64,000 nucleotides of DNA from the NCBI RefSeq assembly GCF_014164775.1, contig NZ_JACJGB010000007.1, forward strand, positions 124,001 through 188,000, given 5' to 3'. Below are positions 41,521 through 53,489 of the stretch, one piece after another. Source of the stretch: Tessaracoccus sp. MC1679 (GTDB lineage: Bacteria; Actinomycetota; Actinomycetes; Propionibacteriales; Propionibacteriaceae). How positions within the stretch are numbered: the stretch's first letter is position 1; each line of letters begins with the position of its first letter. Position numbers and translations under genes: made by a program. The notes below the pieces were generated by a model, which worked only from the letters and a program-made list of their open reading frames with translations, was not told the DNA's origin and did not search any database.

Positions 41521-42408
41521 GATGATGGCGGGCTCGGGTGAACACGTAAAGGCGCTGGTGAGGAGCCGTCGGACATCACCAACGTGGTGCGCAACTGCAT
41601 CGAGTCCGGGCGCTACGGCGCGGCCGCTCACCTGCTCACGACCTATCTCGCCAACGACCTGTGCGTGGCGGTCTCGGAGTACACCCGCGACCTGATCGTC
41701 AGCGAGGCGGCCCTGCTGGACGCCGACCACGGCACCGACTTTGCCGAGCAGTGTCGCCGCAAGGTCGCGATCTCGTACCCGGCCATCAACGCGGCCCAGT
41801 TCACAGACCTGGACCCGCACGGCACGGACGACGCGCTCGTGGCCCGCGGCCTGTCGCGTGGGGGGTACGTCCTGTTCCTCTCGCGGCTCAGCCTGGCGAA
41901 GGGCGTCGACGATCTCATCGAGGGCTTCGGGCGCAGCGCCGCCAGCGAACGGGTCAGTCTCGTCATCGCCGGCAACGGCCCGGAGGCGCCACGGCTCCGC
42001 GAGCTGGCCGACCGGTCGCCGGTGGCCGGCCGGATCCTGTTCCTGAACGACGTCGACGACGACGAGAGGTCCCACCTGATGGCCGGGAGCGCGGCGTTCG
42101 TGCTGCCCAGCAAGCCCATCCCCGAGTTCGTCGAGACGTTCGGGATCGCGCTGGTGGAGAGCATGCTCGCCGGAGGCGGGCCCGTCATCACCACCACCAC
42201 GGGTGGGATCGGCGAGGCGGTGGGCGACTGCGCCCTCTTCATCGGCGTGGAGGATCCCGACGGCATCGCGGCGGCCCTCGACCACGCGGTCCTGGTGATG
42301 ACCGACGCCGAGCGCGCCGACCTGGCCGACCGTGCCCTCCGGCACGCGCTGCAGTTCGACCGCACCGCCGTCTACGAGCGGCTGATCGCCCGCATCCCCG
42401 CCCCCTGA
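41521..42408 (+). pseudogene. Degenerate GT4 glycosyltransferase, N-terminus lost
   Basis: From about 41560 the frame encodes the C-terminal two-thirds of a GT4 enzyme: YLANDLCVAVSEYTRDLIVSEAA, YVLFLSRLSLAKGVDDLIEGF, LVIAGNGPEAPRLRELA and EFVETFGIALVESMLAGGGPVITT. The matching start is missing. Just upstream a GGAGGTGGATG site with ATG at 41521/41524 opens in a different frame (AGSGEHVKALV) and an in-frame TGA at 41539 blocks the enzyme frame. This looks like a frameshift plus deletion of the acceptor domain. A GTG at 41584 could still give a 274-residue fragment. It is divergent from cbbM. Confidence 0.65.
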
Positions 42409-42436
42409 CCATCACGAGCCAGGGGTGGGAGCGGGA

Positions 42437-43297
42437 TCAGTCCTCGGCGAGCGTGATCTCCAGGCCGCCCATCACCGTGGCGGCAAGGTTGTACAGGAAC
42501 GCGAACAGCGTGGCCACCGCGGTGATGATCACGACGTCGACCGCCGCCACCACCGTCGCGAACCCCAGCACGCGCGAGGCGCTGAGGAAGTCCCCAATGT
42601 TGAACGCCGTGTCCTGATCCCCGATGAGGGTGTTGATGAACGTGTTGGCGGACTCCAGGGCCCCGGACCCTGCGAGCACCGACCACAGCATGAACGCGGC
42701 CACCACCATCATCACGCCGAAGGCGATCGAGAACAGGAACGTGGTCTTCATCACGGACCACGGGTCGATCCGCGACAGCCTCAGCCGCGCCTTCCGGGTC
42801 CGACGGCTCGGGTGCGCGGTCCGCGCCTCGGCCTCAGCGGGGAGAGTGCTCGCCACGGGTACGAAGGTGGCGGCGCGCGACGGGGTGGTCACCGCGCCAG
42901 GGGACCCACCGGGTACACCAGGCCCCTCGCCCGGGGCCGCCGCGGGCTTGGGCGTCACCGCGACCTTCGCCTTCGCCGCCCACTCCTGGGCGACACGGGC
43001 CGCACGCCCGGCCACTGCCGGAATGGTGCGGGTCTGGTCTGCAGCCTCCGCCTGCGGGGCGGCCGAGGCCGGCTCCGAAGGGGCATTCACGGGGGCGGGC
43101 GAGAACGACGGCCCGGACGACGGGGACGCCGGCGTGCCCGACGACGGGGCGCTGGACGCATGCGTCGGCCCGTCACCGTTGATCACCGGCACCGCCGGAC
43201 TGACGGGCGCCGGGGCGTCCGACGGCGCTCGGTGCGGAGAGAAGTCGAGGCCGGAGGCCCCGGAGGCGGATGGCCAGCGCGGCGAGTTCTCACTCAT
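42437..43297 (-). CDS. DUF3566 membrane protein downstream of gyrA
   Basis: A 286-residue protein. A long Pro/Ala-rich cytoplasmic region is followed by the conserved DUF3566 domain: [41 protein letters not shown], a loop with [25 protein letters not shown], and [19 protein letters not shown]. Two to three membrane spans. This gene follows gyrA in most actinobacteria, and its ATG overlaps the gyrA stop by eight bases here, so it is co-translated. Its molecular function is unsettled. Confidence 0.92.
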   Translation of the reverse strand: MSENSPRWPSASGASGLDFSPHRAPSDAPAPVSPAVPVINGDGPTHASSAPSSGTPASPSSGPSFSPAPVNAPSEPASAAPQAEAADQTRTIPAVAGRAARVAQEWAAKAKVAVTPKPAAAPGEGPGVPGGSPGAVTTPSRAATFVPVASTLPAEAEARTAHPSRRTRKARLRLSRIDPWSVMKTTFLFSIAFGVMMVVAAFMLWSVLAGSGALESANTFINTLIGDQDTAFNIGDFLSASRVLGFATVVAAVDVVIITAVATLFAFLYNLAATVMGGLEITLAED

Positions 43298-45914
43298 CGG
43301 CGCCCTCCTCGCTGTTCGGCTCCTGCTCCGCCTGGCTGGCGGTGCTGACATCTACCGTACTCTCTGCAGCGTCCTCGGCACCCTCGTCCAACTCCGCGTC
43401 CTGGTCTGCCGGGGCGTCCTCCAGCTCAACCTCGGACTCGGGGTAGAGCGCGATGGCCCCCACCGAGTCGTCGCCCTTGACGCCGACGAACTTCACACCC
43501 ATGGTGTCTCTGCCCTTGACAGGGACATCGGCCACCGCCGAGCGGGTCACCTGGCCGGAGACCTTGATCGCCAGCACCTCGTCGGCCTCGCCCACGATGA
43601 GGCCGCCCACGAGCGAGCCGCGATCCTCGTTGAGACGCATCGCCTTGATGCCCAGCCCGCCGCGACCCTGCTGCCGGTACGAGTCCACCGGGGTGCGCTT
43701 CGCGAACCCGCCGTCGGTCACCGTGAACACGAACTGGCCCTCAAGGTCGTCATCTGCCCGGAGCACCGCCATGGACAGCAGCTCGTCGCCGGAGCGGAAC
43801 TTCATGCCCGTCACGCCGGAGGTGGCCCGGCCCATCGGCCGCAGCTGCGAATCGTCGGCCTGGAAGCGGATCGCCTGACCCTTGCGCGAGATCAGCAGCA
43901 CGTCGTCGCTGGCGCTCACCAGGGAGGCGCCGATCAGCTCGTCGGTCTCCTCACGGAAGTTGATGGCGATCACGCCGGCCTGCCGCGGCGAGTCATAGGT
44001 CTTGAGGTCGGTCTTCTTCACCAGCCCGTGCTTGGTGGCCAGCAGCAGGTACTCGGCGTCCTCGTAGCCGCGGATGGCCAGCACCTGCGCGATCTTCTCC
44101 TCGGGCAGGAAGCTGAGCAGGCCGGCCACGTGCCCGCCCTTCGCGTCTCGGCCCGCCTCTGGCAGCTGCCACGCCTTGGCGCGGTAGACGCGCCCGAAGT
44201 TGGTGAAGAACAGCAACCACTGGTGGTTGGTGGTCATGAAGAGGTGCTGCACCTCGTCGTCGGCCCGGAGGGTGGCCCCGCGCACGCCCTTGCCGCCGCG
44301 CTTCTGCACCCGGTACTGGTCCGCGCGGGTGCGCTTGGCGTAGCCGCCGTGGGTGATGGTGACCACCACGTCCTCGTCGGGGATGAAGTCCTCGTCGGAG
44401 AAGTCACCGTCCGCCGCGACGATCCGGGTGCGGCGATCGTCGCCGTACTTGTCCACGATCTCCTGCAGCTCGGTGGCGATGATGGCGCGCTGGCGCTCCT
44501 CGTTGGCGAGGATGTCCTTGAGGTCCTGGATCTTCGCCTCCAGCACCAGCAGGTGGTCGATGATCTTCTGCCGCTCGAGCGCGGCCAGACGGCGCAGCTG
44601 CATGTCCAGGATGGCGGTGGCCTGCAGCTGGTCGATGTCCAGCAGGTCCATGAGGCCCTCGCGGGCCTCCTCGGTGTTCGGGGAGCGACGGATGAGCGCG
44701 ATCACCTCGTCGAGGGCGTCGAGTGCCTTGACCAGGCCGCGGTAGATGTGGGCCTGCTTCTCGGCGTCGTCGAGCTGGTACTGCGTACGGCGACGGATGA
44801 CCTCGAGCTGGTGCTTGATCCACAGCGAGATGAACTGGTCCAGGCGCAGGGTGCGGGGCACCTCGTCGACGATGGCCAGCATGTTGCAGCCGAACGTGTC
44901 CTGCAGCGACGTGTGCTTGTACAGGTTGTTCATCACGACGCGCGGCTGGGCGTCGCGCTTGAGCACGATGACGAGGCGCTGGCCGGTGCGGGCGGAGGTG
45001 TCGTCGCGGATGTCCGCGATGCCGGTGAGCTTGCCGGCGTTGACCAGGTCCGCGATCCGCTGGGCGAGCGCGTCGGGGTTGCACATGTAGGGCAGCTCGT
45101 TGATGACGAGCAGCTGGCGACCCTTCGGGTCCTCCTCCATGTTGATCACCGCGCGCATGGTGACCGACCCGCGACCGGTGCGGTACGCCTCTTCGATCCC
45201 GCTGCGGCCGACGATGAGGGCGCCGCCCGGGAAGTCGGGGCCCTGAATGCGGTGCATGGCCGCGTCGAGGAGTTCCTCGCGGGTGGCCTGCGGGTGCGCC
45301 AGCGCCCACTGCACGGCGTCGTTGACCTCGCGCAGGTTGTGGCTGGGGATGTTGGTGGCCATGCCGACGGCGATGCCGGTGGACCCGTTGACCAGCAGGT
45401 TCGGGAACCGGGCCGGCAGGACCACCGGCTCCTGCTCACGGTTGTCGTAGTTGGGGCGGAAATCGACGGTGTTCTGCTCGATCTCGCGCACCATCTCGGC
45501 CGCGGGGTTGGCCAGCTTGCACTCGGTGTACCGCATGGCCGCGGCCTTGTCGTTGCCCTGGGAGCCGAAGTTGCCCTGCCCTGTGACCAGCGGCAGGCGC
45601 ATCGCCCACGGCTGCGCGAGGCGCACGAGGGTGTCGTAGATGGCCGTGTCACCGTGGGGGTGATACAGGCCCATGACCTCGCCGACCACGCGGGAACACT
45701 TGTTCCAGCCGCGGTCCGGGCGGTAGCCGCCGTCCCACATCGCGTACAGGACGCGCCGGTGGACCGGCTTCAGCCCGTCGCGCACATCCGGCAGGGCGCG
45801 CCCGACGATGACGCTCATCGCGTAGTCCAGGTAGGAGCGCTGGATCTCCACCTGCAGGTCGATGGGGTCCACCCGACCGAATGCCGGGGGGGTCAGGGTG
45901 CCGTCGTCAGCCAT
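43290..45914 (-). CDS. gyrA: DNA gyrase subunit A
   Basis: An 874-residue subunit. The N-terminal breakage-reunion domain has [33 protein letters not shown], the quinolone-resistance region [20 protein letters not shown] (Thr and Asp at the positions equivalent to E. coli 83 and 87) and the catalytic Tyr in [12 protein letters not shown]. The C-terminal half has the repeated beta-pinwheel blades, including the [15 protein letters not shown] gyrA box region. It lies 50 bp downstream of gyrB on the same strand. With GyrB it introduces negative supercoils. Confidence 0.98.
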   Translation of the reverse strand: MADDGTLTPPAFGRVDPIDLQVEIQRSYLDYAMSVIVGRALPDVRDGLKPVHRRVLYAMWDGGYRPDRGWNKCSRVVGEVMGLYHPHGDTAIYDTLVRLAQPWAMRLPLVTGQGNFGSQGNDKAAAMRYTECKLANPAAEMVREIEQNTVDFRPNYDNREQEPVVLPARFPNLLVNGSTGIAVGMATNIPSHNLREVNDAVQWALAHPQATREELLDAAMHRIQGPDFPGGALIVGRSGIEEAYRTGRGSVTMRAVINMEEDPKGRQLLVINELPYMCNPDALAQRIADLVNAGKLTGIADIRDDTSARTGQRLVIVLKRDAQPRVVMNNLYKHTSLQDTFGCNMLAIVDEVPRTLRLDQFISLWIKHQLEVIRRRTQYQLDDAEKQAHIYRGLVKALDALDEVIALIRRSPNTEEAREGLMDLLDIDQLQATAILDMQLRRLAALERQKIIDHLLVLEAKIQDLKDILANEERQRAIIATELQEIVDKYGDDRRTRIVAADGDFSDEDFIPDEDVVVTITHGGYAKRTRADQYRVQKRGGKGVRGATLRADDEVQHLFMTTNHQWLLFFTNFGRVYRAKAWQLPEAGRDAKGGHVAGLLSFLPEEKIAQVLAIRGYEDAEYLLLATKHGLVKKTDLKTYDSPRQAGVIAINFREETDELIGASLVSASDDVLLISRKGQAIRFQADDSQLRPMGRATSGVTGMKFRSGDELLSMAVLRADDDLEGQFVFTVTDGGFAKRTPVDSYRQQGRGGLGIKAMRLNEDRGSLVGGLIVGEADEVLAIKVSGQVTRSAVADVPVKGRDTMGVKFVGVKGDDSVGAIALYPESEVELEDAPADQDAELDEGAEDAAESTVDVSTASQAEQEPNSEEGADE

Positions 45915-45964
45915 CAGTTCTCAAACCTTCCGAAAATCCACAAACTCTGGGGGGGTGGCGCTGC

Positions 45965-48070
<2,106 letters not shown>

Positions 48071-48298
48071 CTACCGTGTCCGGGCACAAAACCGGACATC
48101 GACGGGGGGTCAATGCCGCCTGAAACGGGCCCAGGGCACGATTGGCGCCGATCATGGGGGCAGACGCAAGGTCCCCTATCCATCCGGAGCCGGTAGCGCG
48201 GCAAATCGCCGGGAATGGGGCGGGTGGTCGGAGGGTCGATGCATTGGGACGACGGCGGGGCGGTGGAGTAGCCTTCCCGCGACAGAGGGAGTCCCAGC

Positions 48299-49048
48299 AT
48301 GGAGTGGACGTGGATCGCGGCGGCAGCGGCTGCCCTCATCATCGGCATCGCCAAAACCAGCTTCGGCGGCCTCGGCTCCCTCGCCGTCGCGCTGCTCGCT
48401 CTGGCGCTGCCCACCAAGGAGTCCACCGCCGCCGCACTGCTGCTCCTCATCACCGGCGACATCATCGGCGTGCTGCGCTACCGCCGCTCCGCCGACTGGT
48501 CGCTGCTCAAGGCACTCCTGCCCTCGGTCGTGCCCGGAATCCTGCTCGGCGCCCTGTTCATCCAGTTCGTCGACGACCTGGTGCTGCGCCGATCGATCGG
48601 CGCCATCCTGCTCGTCTCGGTGCTGCTCCAACTCGTCTTGTCGACCCTGGCCCGACGGCGCGCCCCGGACCCCACCGTCGACGACGGGCCTCCGCATCGG
48701 GCGCTGACGATGGGCGCGGGTGTCGCGGCGGGGTTCACGACGATGGCCGCCAACGCCGCTGGACCGGTGATGGCGGTCTACCTCCAGCTGGCGAAGGTGG
48801 AGAAGATGCGCTTCCTCGGCACCTCAGCGTGGTTCTACTTCATCGTCAACGTGGCGAAGACGCCCTTGACCGCATCACTCGGATTGTTCACGCCGCAGGT
48901 GATGCTCACCGTCGCGTGGGGAATCCCGGTGGTCCTCTTCGGCACGGTGATCGGGGTGGCGCTGATCCACCGCGTGCCACAGAGGACGTTCGACGTGGTG
49001 ACGCTGCTCACCTCGATCATCGCGGCCGGAGCGCTGCTGATCATCTGA
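48299..49048 (+). CDS. TauE/SafE family sulfite/anion exporter
   Basis: A 249-residue integral membrane protein with seven to eight spans. N-terminal IIGIAKTSFGGLGSLAVALLAL is the first TauE repeat and MGAGVAAGFTTMAANAAGPVMAVYLQLAKVEKMRFLGTSAWFYFIVN the second. The family exports sulfite, sulfoacetate or similar anions. It is inserted between gyrB and the M23 gene in opposite orientation to both the recF and gyr blocks. No predicted CstR operator is seen at its 5' end. Confidence 0.9.
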   Translation: MEWTWIAAAAAALIIGIAKTSFGGLGSLAVALLALALPTKESTAAALLLLITGDIIGVLRYRRSADWSLLKALLPSVVPGILLGALFIQFVDDLVLRRSIGAILLVSVLLQLVLSTLARRRAPDPTVDDGPPHRALTMGAGVAAGFTTMAANAAGPVMAVYLQLAKVEKMRFLGTSAWFYFIVNVAKTPLTASLGLFTPQVMLTVAWGIPVVLFGTVIGVALIHRVPQRTFDVVTLLTSIIAAGALLII

Positions 49049-49055
49049 CCGGGCG

Positions 49056-50426
49056 TCACGGCGTAGCTGAGGCGTCCTCGCTGGGCGGGGGCGGTGCATC
49101 CGTGGTGGGTTCAGGATCTGCCGGGGGCGGCGGAGGTGGCTCCGGTTCAGGCTCCGGTTCTGGTTCGGGCTCAGGCGCCGGCGGCGGTGGCGGCGGTGGC
49201 GGCGGTGACTCCGTCGTGGGGTCCGGCTCTGGAGCCTGGGTGGTGGGCTCGGGAGCTGGGGCCTCGGACGAGGGATCCGGCGCCGTGGACGACGGAGGCG
49301 GCGTGCTCTCCGACTCGGTGGCCGAGGGGAGGGGCGAGGTGTCGCTGGGCGATGGTTCGCTTGTGCTGGGGGTGGACGACTCGCTCGCACTCGGAGAATC
49401 GCTCGCACTAGGCGAATCGCTGGGGCTGATCGACGGGCTGGGGCTCGCCGACGCCCACGGGCTGAGGCTCGTCGACGGGCTCACGCTCGGGGACGGGCTC
49501 GGCTCCCCGGTCAGGCTCGCGATGAGGCTGTCCCACACGCTCTGGGTGGGAACCTCGCTGGCCTCGGCGCTGGGCGACAGGCCCAGGACGAGGCTGGGCG
49601 TGGTGGAGGAGCCGTCAACGTCGAGGAAGGCGATGTCCCTCAGGTCCACCCGTGTGGGCTGGCCGTTCAGCCACGGCTCCGGGTCCGTGAACCGGCCGTT
49701 GACGATCACCTCGAAATGCAGGTGACAACCGGTGGAGTAGCCGGTGTTGCCCACGCGGCCCACGCCGTCGAGGGCGTCGACCTGCTGCCCCACCCTCACA
49801 CCGATGGCGGAGAGATGGTTGTAGGTGGTGACCACGCGGTAGCCGGCGAGCATGCCGTGGTCGATCTTGACCTGGATGCCGTTCCCGCCGGCCCAGCCTG
49901 CTGAGACAACGCGCCCGGCCGCGGCCGCGCCGACGGGGGTGCCGCACGGGGCTGCGAAGTCCAGGCCGGTGTGCAGCTTCCAGACGCGAAGGATGGGGTG
50001 GTAGCGCATCCCGAACACCGACGTCCGGCGCCCGTTGACGGGCATCGAGAGGAGGTCGCCGCCTGCCTTCTCGCCCACGGACCCGATGGCCGTCTCCTCC
50101 GGGATGGTCTCCGGCTCTGGCGCTGGCGGGGCCTCGGCGGGCCTGGGTCCGTCCAGCGGGACGATCTGCGGAGTAGGGGCGCTGAACGGGTCGAAGCTGC
50201 CGGGGGCCTCGTCGAACGACCAGCCTTCGAGGCGGTAGCCCAGCGGACTCGACGGCGAGGCCGTCGACGTGGGATAGGTGACCGGGCCGGGCGCCACCAG
50301 CATCACCGGCGGGACCGGGACGGCCTCAATGGCCGTCAGCGGTTCCTGCCCATACGTGACGGCTCCTCCAACCAGGGCCGCCGAGATCGCAGCAGCGACC
50401 ACCGACGACAGCCCTCGAAGCTTCAT
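49056..50426 (-). CDS. M23 family metallopeptidase with long Ser/Pro/Glu tail
   Basis: A 456-residue secreted protein. It has a signal peptide (GLSSVVAAAISAALVGGAV), a Pro-rich linker, then the peptidase_M23 domain with zinc-binding HTGLDFAAPCGTPVGAAAAGRV and HLHFEVIVNGRFTDP. From about residue 295 on, the C-terminus is low-complexity: Ser-Pro repeats, then Pro/Glu/Thr runs (PEPEPEPEPEPEP), probably a wall-spanning or cell-surface linker. It should cleave peptidoglycan cross-links (lysostaphin-like fold). It is convergent with the TauE-like gene seven bases away. Confidence 0.9.
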   Translation of the reverse strand: MKLRGLSSVVAAAISAALVGGAVTYGQEPLTAIEAVPVPPVMLVAPGPVTYPTSTASPSSPLGYRLEGWSFDEAPGSFDPFSAPTPQIVPLDGPRPAEAPPAPEPETIPEETAIGSVGEKAGGDLLSMPVNGRRTSVFGMRYHPILRVWKLHTGLDFAAPCGTPVGAAAAGRVVSAGWAGGNGIQVKIDHGMLAGYRVVTTYNHLSAIGVRVGQQVDALDGVGRVGNTGYSTGCHLHFEVIVNGRFTDPEPWLNGQPTRVDLRDIAFLDVDGSSTTPSLVLGLSPSAEASEVPTQSVWDSLIASLTGEPSPSPSVSPSTSLSPWASASPSPSISPSDSPSASDSPSASESSTPSTSEPSPSDTSPLPSATESESTPPPSSTAPDPSSEAPAPEPTTQAPEPDPTTESPPPPPPPPPAPEPEPEPEPEPEPPPPPPADPEPTTDAPPPPSEDASATP

Positions 50427-50555
50427 CCAGTCCCCCGATGCCGGTTAGCTCATACCCGCCCATCGAATCACGCCCAGGGCCGGATGGGAAGGAGTTGGAG
50501 CACTGGGTCTGAAAGGGAATTCGCGCCCGGCGTGTCGCGGGTGCCGTCGTCGAGC

Positions 50556-51191
50556 CTAAGCCGCGGTGAACTCGACGGTCAGGCTCACGGAGATCTCGAC
50601 GTCCTGAGGGTCCAGATCGATCGACGGCGCCGAGTCCATCATCGCCCGCGACGCCTTCCTCGCCGACGCCAACGGCACGATCCCGCCACCCTGGTCCTGC
50701 ACCGCCACCGCTTCGACGCCTCCCCGGCGCGCCGCCGTCGAGATCCATTCGGCACGACGGTGGGCATCGTCGAACGCATCGGCAAGGGCCCTGGGCTGCA
50801 CCTCGGCGAGCGTGGAGTCACGGAGTCGCCAGTCCAGCCAGCCCACCTGCACCCCGGGTGTCGCGGCGAGGGTGCCGAGGATGTCACCGAGGGCGGCGAG
50901 ATCGTCGACGATGAAGGAGCCGCGGACCTCCGCGGTGTGCTGGGGCGCCTGGGGCTGCCCGCGGGTGTTGAGCGGAGTCGAGGTCCACGTGCGGAGGCTG
51001 GTGAGCTTGACGTCGCGAACCACCCCTGAGGCGAGGGGCTGCTCGAGTTGTGCCCGGACGCGATCCGTCAGGCCGGCCGTGTCCGCGACGACGGAGTCGC
51101 GGTCCGGGCCGGTGAAGCCGACTGTCACGTTGACCGCGACGCACTCCGCCGGGAGCGTGATCCGGCTGGTGCCGGTGACTGTGATGCGCAT
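50556..51191 (-). CDS. SIMPL (DUF541) domain protein
   Basis: A 211-residue protein spanning nearly the whole SIMPL domain: ITVTGTSRITLPAECVAVNVTVGF, LRTWTSTPLNTRGQPQAP with HTAEVRGSFIVDDLAALGDIL, LRDSTLAEVQPRALADAFDDAHRRAEWIS, ending DVEISVSLTVEFTAA. No signal peptide is visible, unlike the classic periplasmic members. Function is unclear (kinase-interacting/oxidative-stress relatives). It lies 17 bp downstream of the DUF721 gene, so the two may be co-transcribed. Confidence 0.85.
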   Translation of the reverse strand: MRITVTGTSRITLPAECVAVNVTVGFTGPDRDSVVADTAGLTDRVRAQLEQPLASGVVRDVKLTSLRTWTSTPLNTRGQPQAPQHTAEVRGSFIVDDLAALGDILGTLAATPGVQVGWLDWRLRDSTLAEVQPRALADAFDDAHRRAEWISTAARRGGVEAVAVQDQGGGIVPLASARKASRAMMDSAPSIDLDPQDVEISVSLTVEFTAA

Positions 51192-51207
51192 GCGCTCAGC
51201 TTAGGTC

Positions 51208-51735
51208 TCAGCCGTAGGTGTCGCGGGGGCCGCGACCCTGAACCGAGCGGAGGCCCTTCTTCCAACTCGGTGGCCTCGGCCCCCGGAACTCGACACGCAA
51301 CACCGTCTGTTCGCCCAGCGCGCGGTTGAGACGCGCCACGATCTGCGACGCCGCGTACTTCATGGCCGCGGCCCACGCAGTGGAGTCGCAATCCACGATC
51401 AGCACCCCATCGGCGTAGTTGACGGGCGTGGAGTGTTGAGCGTTGGACTCCCCCACCAGTTCGGGCCACCGTCGCAGCACCATCGAGAGGCTGATCCGAC
51501 GTTGCCAGCCGCGCGCCTGGATGACGGTGTTGAGGACGTCACCGACGCGTTGGGGGTCGCGGTCGTCGGGATGGGCGCCGGAGCGCTGCTGCTCCATGGG
51601 GCGCTGTCGGCGGCGCGGGGTCTTCGGCGGCGCGGGTTCCGGAAGGACCACGCCGTAGGCCGCAGACTCGACGGCGGCGCGGGCGATCTCGGAGGCGAGG
51701 TCGAGCCCCGTCGGGTCGTGCGCCTCCTCGCTCAT
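51208..51735 (-). CDS. DUF721 (DciA-like) protein
   Basis: A 175-residue protein. The conserved DUF721 core is RVGDVLNTVIQARGWQRRIS, VLRRWPELVGESNAQHSTPV, ADGVLIVDCDSTAWAAAMKY, IVARLNRALGEQTVLRVEFRG. DciA-type proteins help load the replicative helicase DnaB at the origin, and in actinobacteria this gene lies between recF and gyrB, as here. The ATG at 51735 matches the family start; the upstream open frame lies in repeat DNA. Confidence 0.9.
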   Translation of the reverse strand: MSEEAHDPTGLDLASEIARAAVESAAYGVVLPEPAPPKTPRRRQRPMEQQRSGAHPDDRDPQRVGDVLNTVIQARGWQRRISLSMVLRRWPELVGESNAQHSTPVNYADGVLIVDCDSTAWAAAMKYAASQIVARLNRALGEQTVLRVEFRGPRPPSWKKGLRSVQGRGPRDTYG

Positions 51736-51783
51736 GCGGCCGACATTACCCGCCCCGCCGTCGGCCGACCCCGCCGTCGGTGC

Positions 51784-51893
51784 GGGGAGTCGGGAGTCGA
51801 GGCACGGGCGGCCGTTGTCCACGGTTGCACGCACCCGCCAGCTGCTCTCGGGCCCAGTGTCGAGGCCGCCCGTGCCTCGGCTCCCGTCTCCCC
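51784..51893. repeat. 30-bp inverted repeat, family with the copy at 27103
   Basis: The arms 51784-51813 and 51864-51893 are complementary with two mismatches. The shared core is GAGGCACGGGCGGCC. The first arm plus flanks also matches the direct copy at 27103-27144, so this is a dispersed element present in at least three copies in the window. Confidence 0.75.
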
Positions 51894-52077
51894 GCGCGAT
51901 TCCCGGTGGCGTGGTCGAGTTCGGGCGCGTGCCGTCAGGGCGGCCATGGCGAGAGCCTGCCCGGGCGGGACGCCAGTCTCGTGACCCTCAGGCTGGGCAC
52001 CCCGACGCAGAGCCGCCCTACCGTCCCCCACCCTCGCGCCCAACTCGCGTGCCGCGACTCCCGCCGCTTGCCTCACC

Positions 52078-52113
52078 GTCACTTCTGGTGCCGTAGTCGA
52101 CACCAGAAGTGAC
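52078..52113. repeat. Perfect 13-bp inverted repeat
   Basis: GTCACTTCTGGTG (52078-52090) and its exact complement (52101-52113) enclose a 10-nt loop. It lies in the recF-DUF721 gap. There is no T-run, so it is not a classical terminator. Confidence 0.75.
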
Positions 52114-52326
52114 ACCCAGCCAACCATGCCGTTGGTCGAAGACTCAGGAGGACGCGACGAGACAGAAGGGCGGTGGGTGGTGGGGGCCGGGGCAGGTTGG
52201 GTGGGCGTTGATGACGGCGCGGCAGCGCGAAGCGCCGCCGCCGGCATCATGGGCGGCCCGGCCCCCACCACACGCCGCCGAACCTGACCACAACACCCGA
52301 GACCGCCAGACCCAGCCCCATCCACG

Positions 52327-53481
52327 TCAGGAAGGCAAGGCGGGGGTGACCGTTCCGGCGTCCACGCGGAAGCGATTCTCCGCCGGGAAGTCCGGCACAT
52401 CCGCCCCCACGGCCGCGGTGATCAGCACCTGCTCGGCGTCCGCGATCGCCGCCGCCAACCGCTCCCGCCGCGACACGTCCAGCTCCGCGAACACGTCGTC
52501 CAACACCAGCACCGGCTCCACTCCGTCGTCGCGCACCAACGTGAAACCGCCCAACCGCAGCGCCAACGCCAACGACCACGACTCCCCGTGGGACGCGTAC
52601 CCCTTGGCCGGCAGCGGTCCGATGGCCAACTCGACGTCGTCGCGCTGGGGGCCCACCAGCGTCACCCCCCGCGACACCTCGTCCCTGCGCACCCGCTCCA
52701 GCGCCTCCAGCAGCCGGCCGCGCAGCGCCGCCCTGACGTCCGCCCCCCCGGCCACCCCGTCGAGGTCCAGCGCGGTCTTGTACGACGCAGAGATCTGATT
52801 GTTCAGCGGCGCGATGGTCTCGTAGGCGCGCTGAGCGTGGGGAACCACGTCCGCCAAGGTGTCCAGCCGGGCGTGCAGCAGCTCGGCCCCCAGGGTGGCG
52901 AACTGGCCGTTCCAGACCTCCAGGGTGACGGCCTCGTCGCCGCCGCTGGGCACGAACGACCGGCCCGCCATCGCCTTGAGGAGCGCGTTTCGCTGCTTAA
53001 GTACCTTGTCGAGGTCCTGCCGCACGCCAGCCATCCGCGGCCAGCGCGTCACGACGAGGGAGTCCAGCCACGCACGCCGATCCGACGGGTCGTCGCGCAC
53101 GATCGCCAGGTCCAGGGGCGAGAACACGACGGTGCGCAGCGCGCCGATCAGCTCCCGCGGGCGTCCCAACGGCGCCCGGTTCAGGCGCGCTACGTTGGAG
53201 CGGCCGTTGGCGATCTCCAGCTCCAGCGAGATCACCCGCGGATCCTCGCGGCCGGCCTGCACCTTGGCCCTCACCACCGCAGTCTCCGCGCCGGCCCGGA
53301 TCAGCGGCGCCGTGGCCGCCACCCGGTGCGAGGACATGGTGGACAGGTATTCGATGGCCTCCACCAGGTTGGTCTTGCCCTGACCGTTGGAGCCGACGAA
53401 CACCGTGACCCCCGACGACAGAGTCAGCGACGCCTCCGTGTAGTTGCGGAAGTCGATCAGTGCGAGTTCGGTGACGAACAC
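52327..53481 (-). CDS. recF: DNA replication/repair protein RecF
   Basis: A 384-residue SMC-like ATPase. N-terminal VTELALIDFRNYTEASLTL with Walker A FVGSNGQGKTNLVEAIEYL, the RecF signature VVFSPLDLAIVRDDPSDRRAWLD, SHGESWSLALALRLGGFTL (ABC signature-like) and Walker B PVLVLDDVFAELDVSRRERL. It loads RecA at gaps with RecO/RecR. Position between gnd and DUF721 is the normal actinobacterial order. Confidence 0.97.
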   Translation of the reverse strand: MFVTELALIDFRNYTEASLTLSSGVTVFVGSNGQGKTNLVEAIEYLSTMSSHRVAATAPLIRAGAETAVVRAKVQAGREDPRVISLELEIANGRSNVARLNRAPLGRPRELIGALRTVVFSPLDLAIVRDDPSDRRAWLDSLVVTRWPRMAGVRQDLDKVLKQRNALLKAMAGRSFVPSGGDEAVTLEVWNGQFATLGAELLHARLDTLADVVPHAQRAYETIAPLNNQISASYKTALDLDGVAGGADVRAALRGRLLEALERVRRDEVSRGVTLVGPQRDDVELAIGPLPAKGYASHGESWSLALALRLGGFTLVRDDGVEPVLVLDDVFAELDVSRRERLAAAIADAEQVLITAAVGADVPDFPAENRFRVDAGTVTPALPS

Positions 53482-53489
53482 CTACCCAA

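Larger units (their letters stand above)
51736..52326. other. Gene-free, repeat-rich region between DUF721 and recF
   Basis: 591 bp without a supported gene in a part of the genome where recF and DUF721 usually abut. It contains the 30-bp inverted repeat (51784-51893), the 13-bp hairpin (52078-52113) and GC-rich filler. Open frames across it have repeat-derived, Arg/Pro-rich translations. Confidence 0.6.

Noticed and set aside
41144..41545. Minus-strand open frame upstream of cbbM as a cbb regulator
   Set aside because: Composition is Arg/Ser/Pro-rich without HTH motifs, and it overlaps the RuBisCO start; no CbbR features.
43290..45914. Quinolone-resistance mutation in GyrA
   Set aside because: The region reads GDTAIYD. 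Thr at the position of E. coli Ser83 can be natural variation in Gram-positives and Asp87 is kept, so resistance cannot be claimed.
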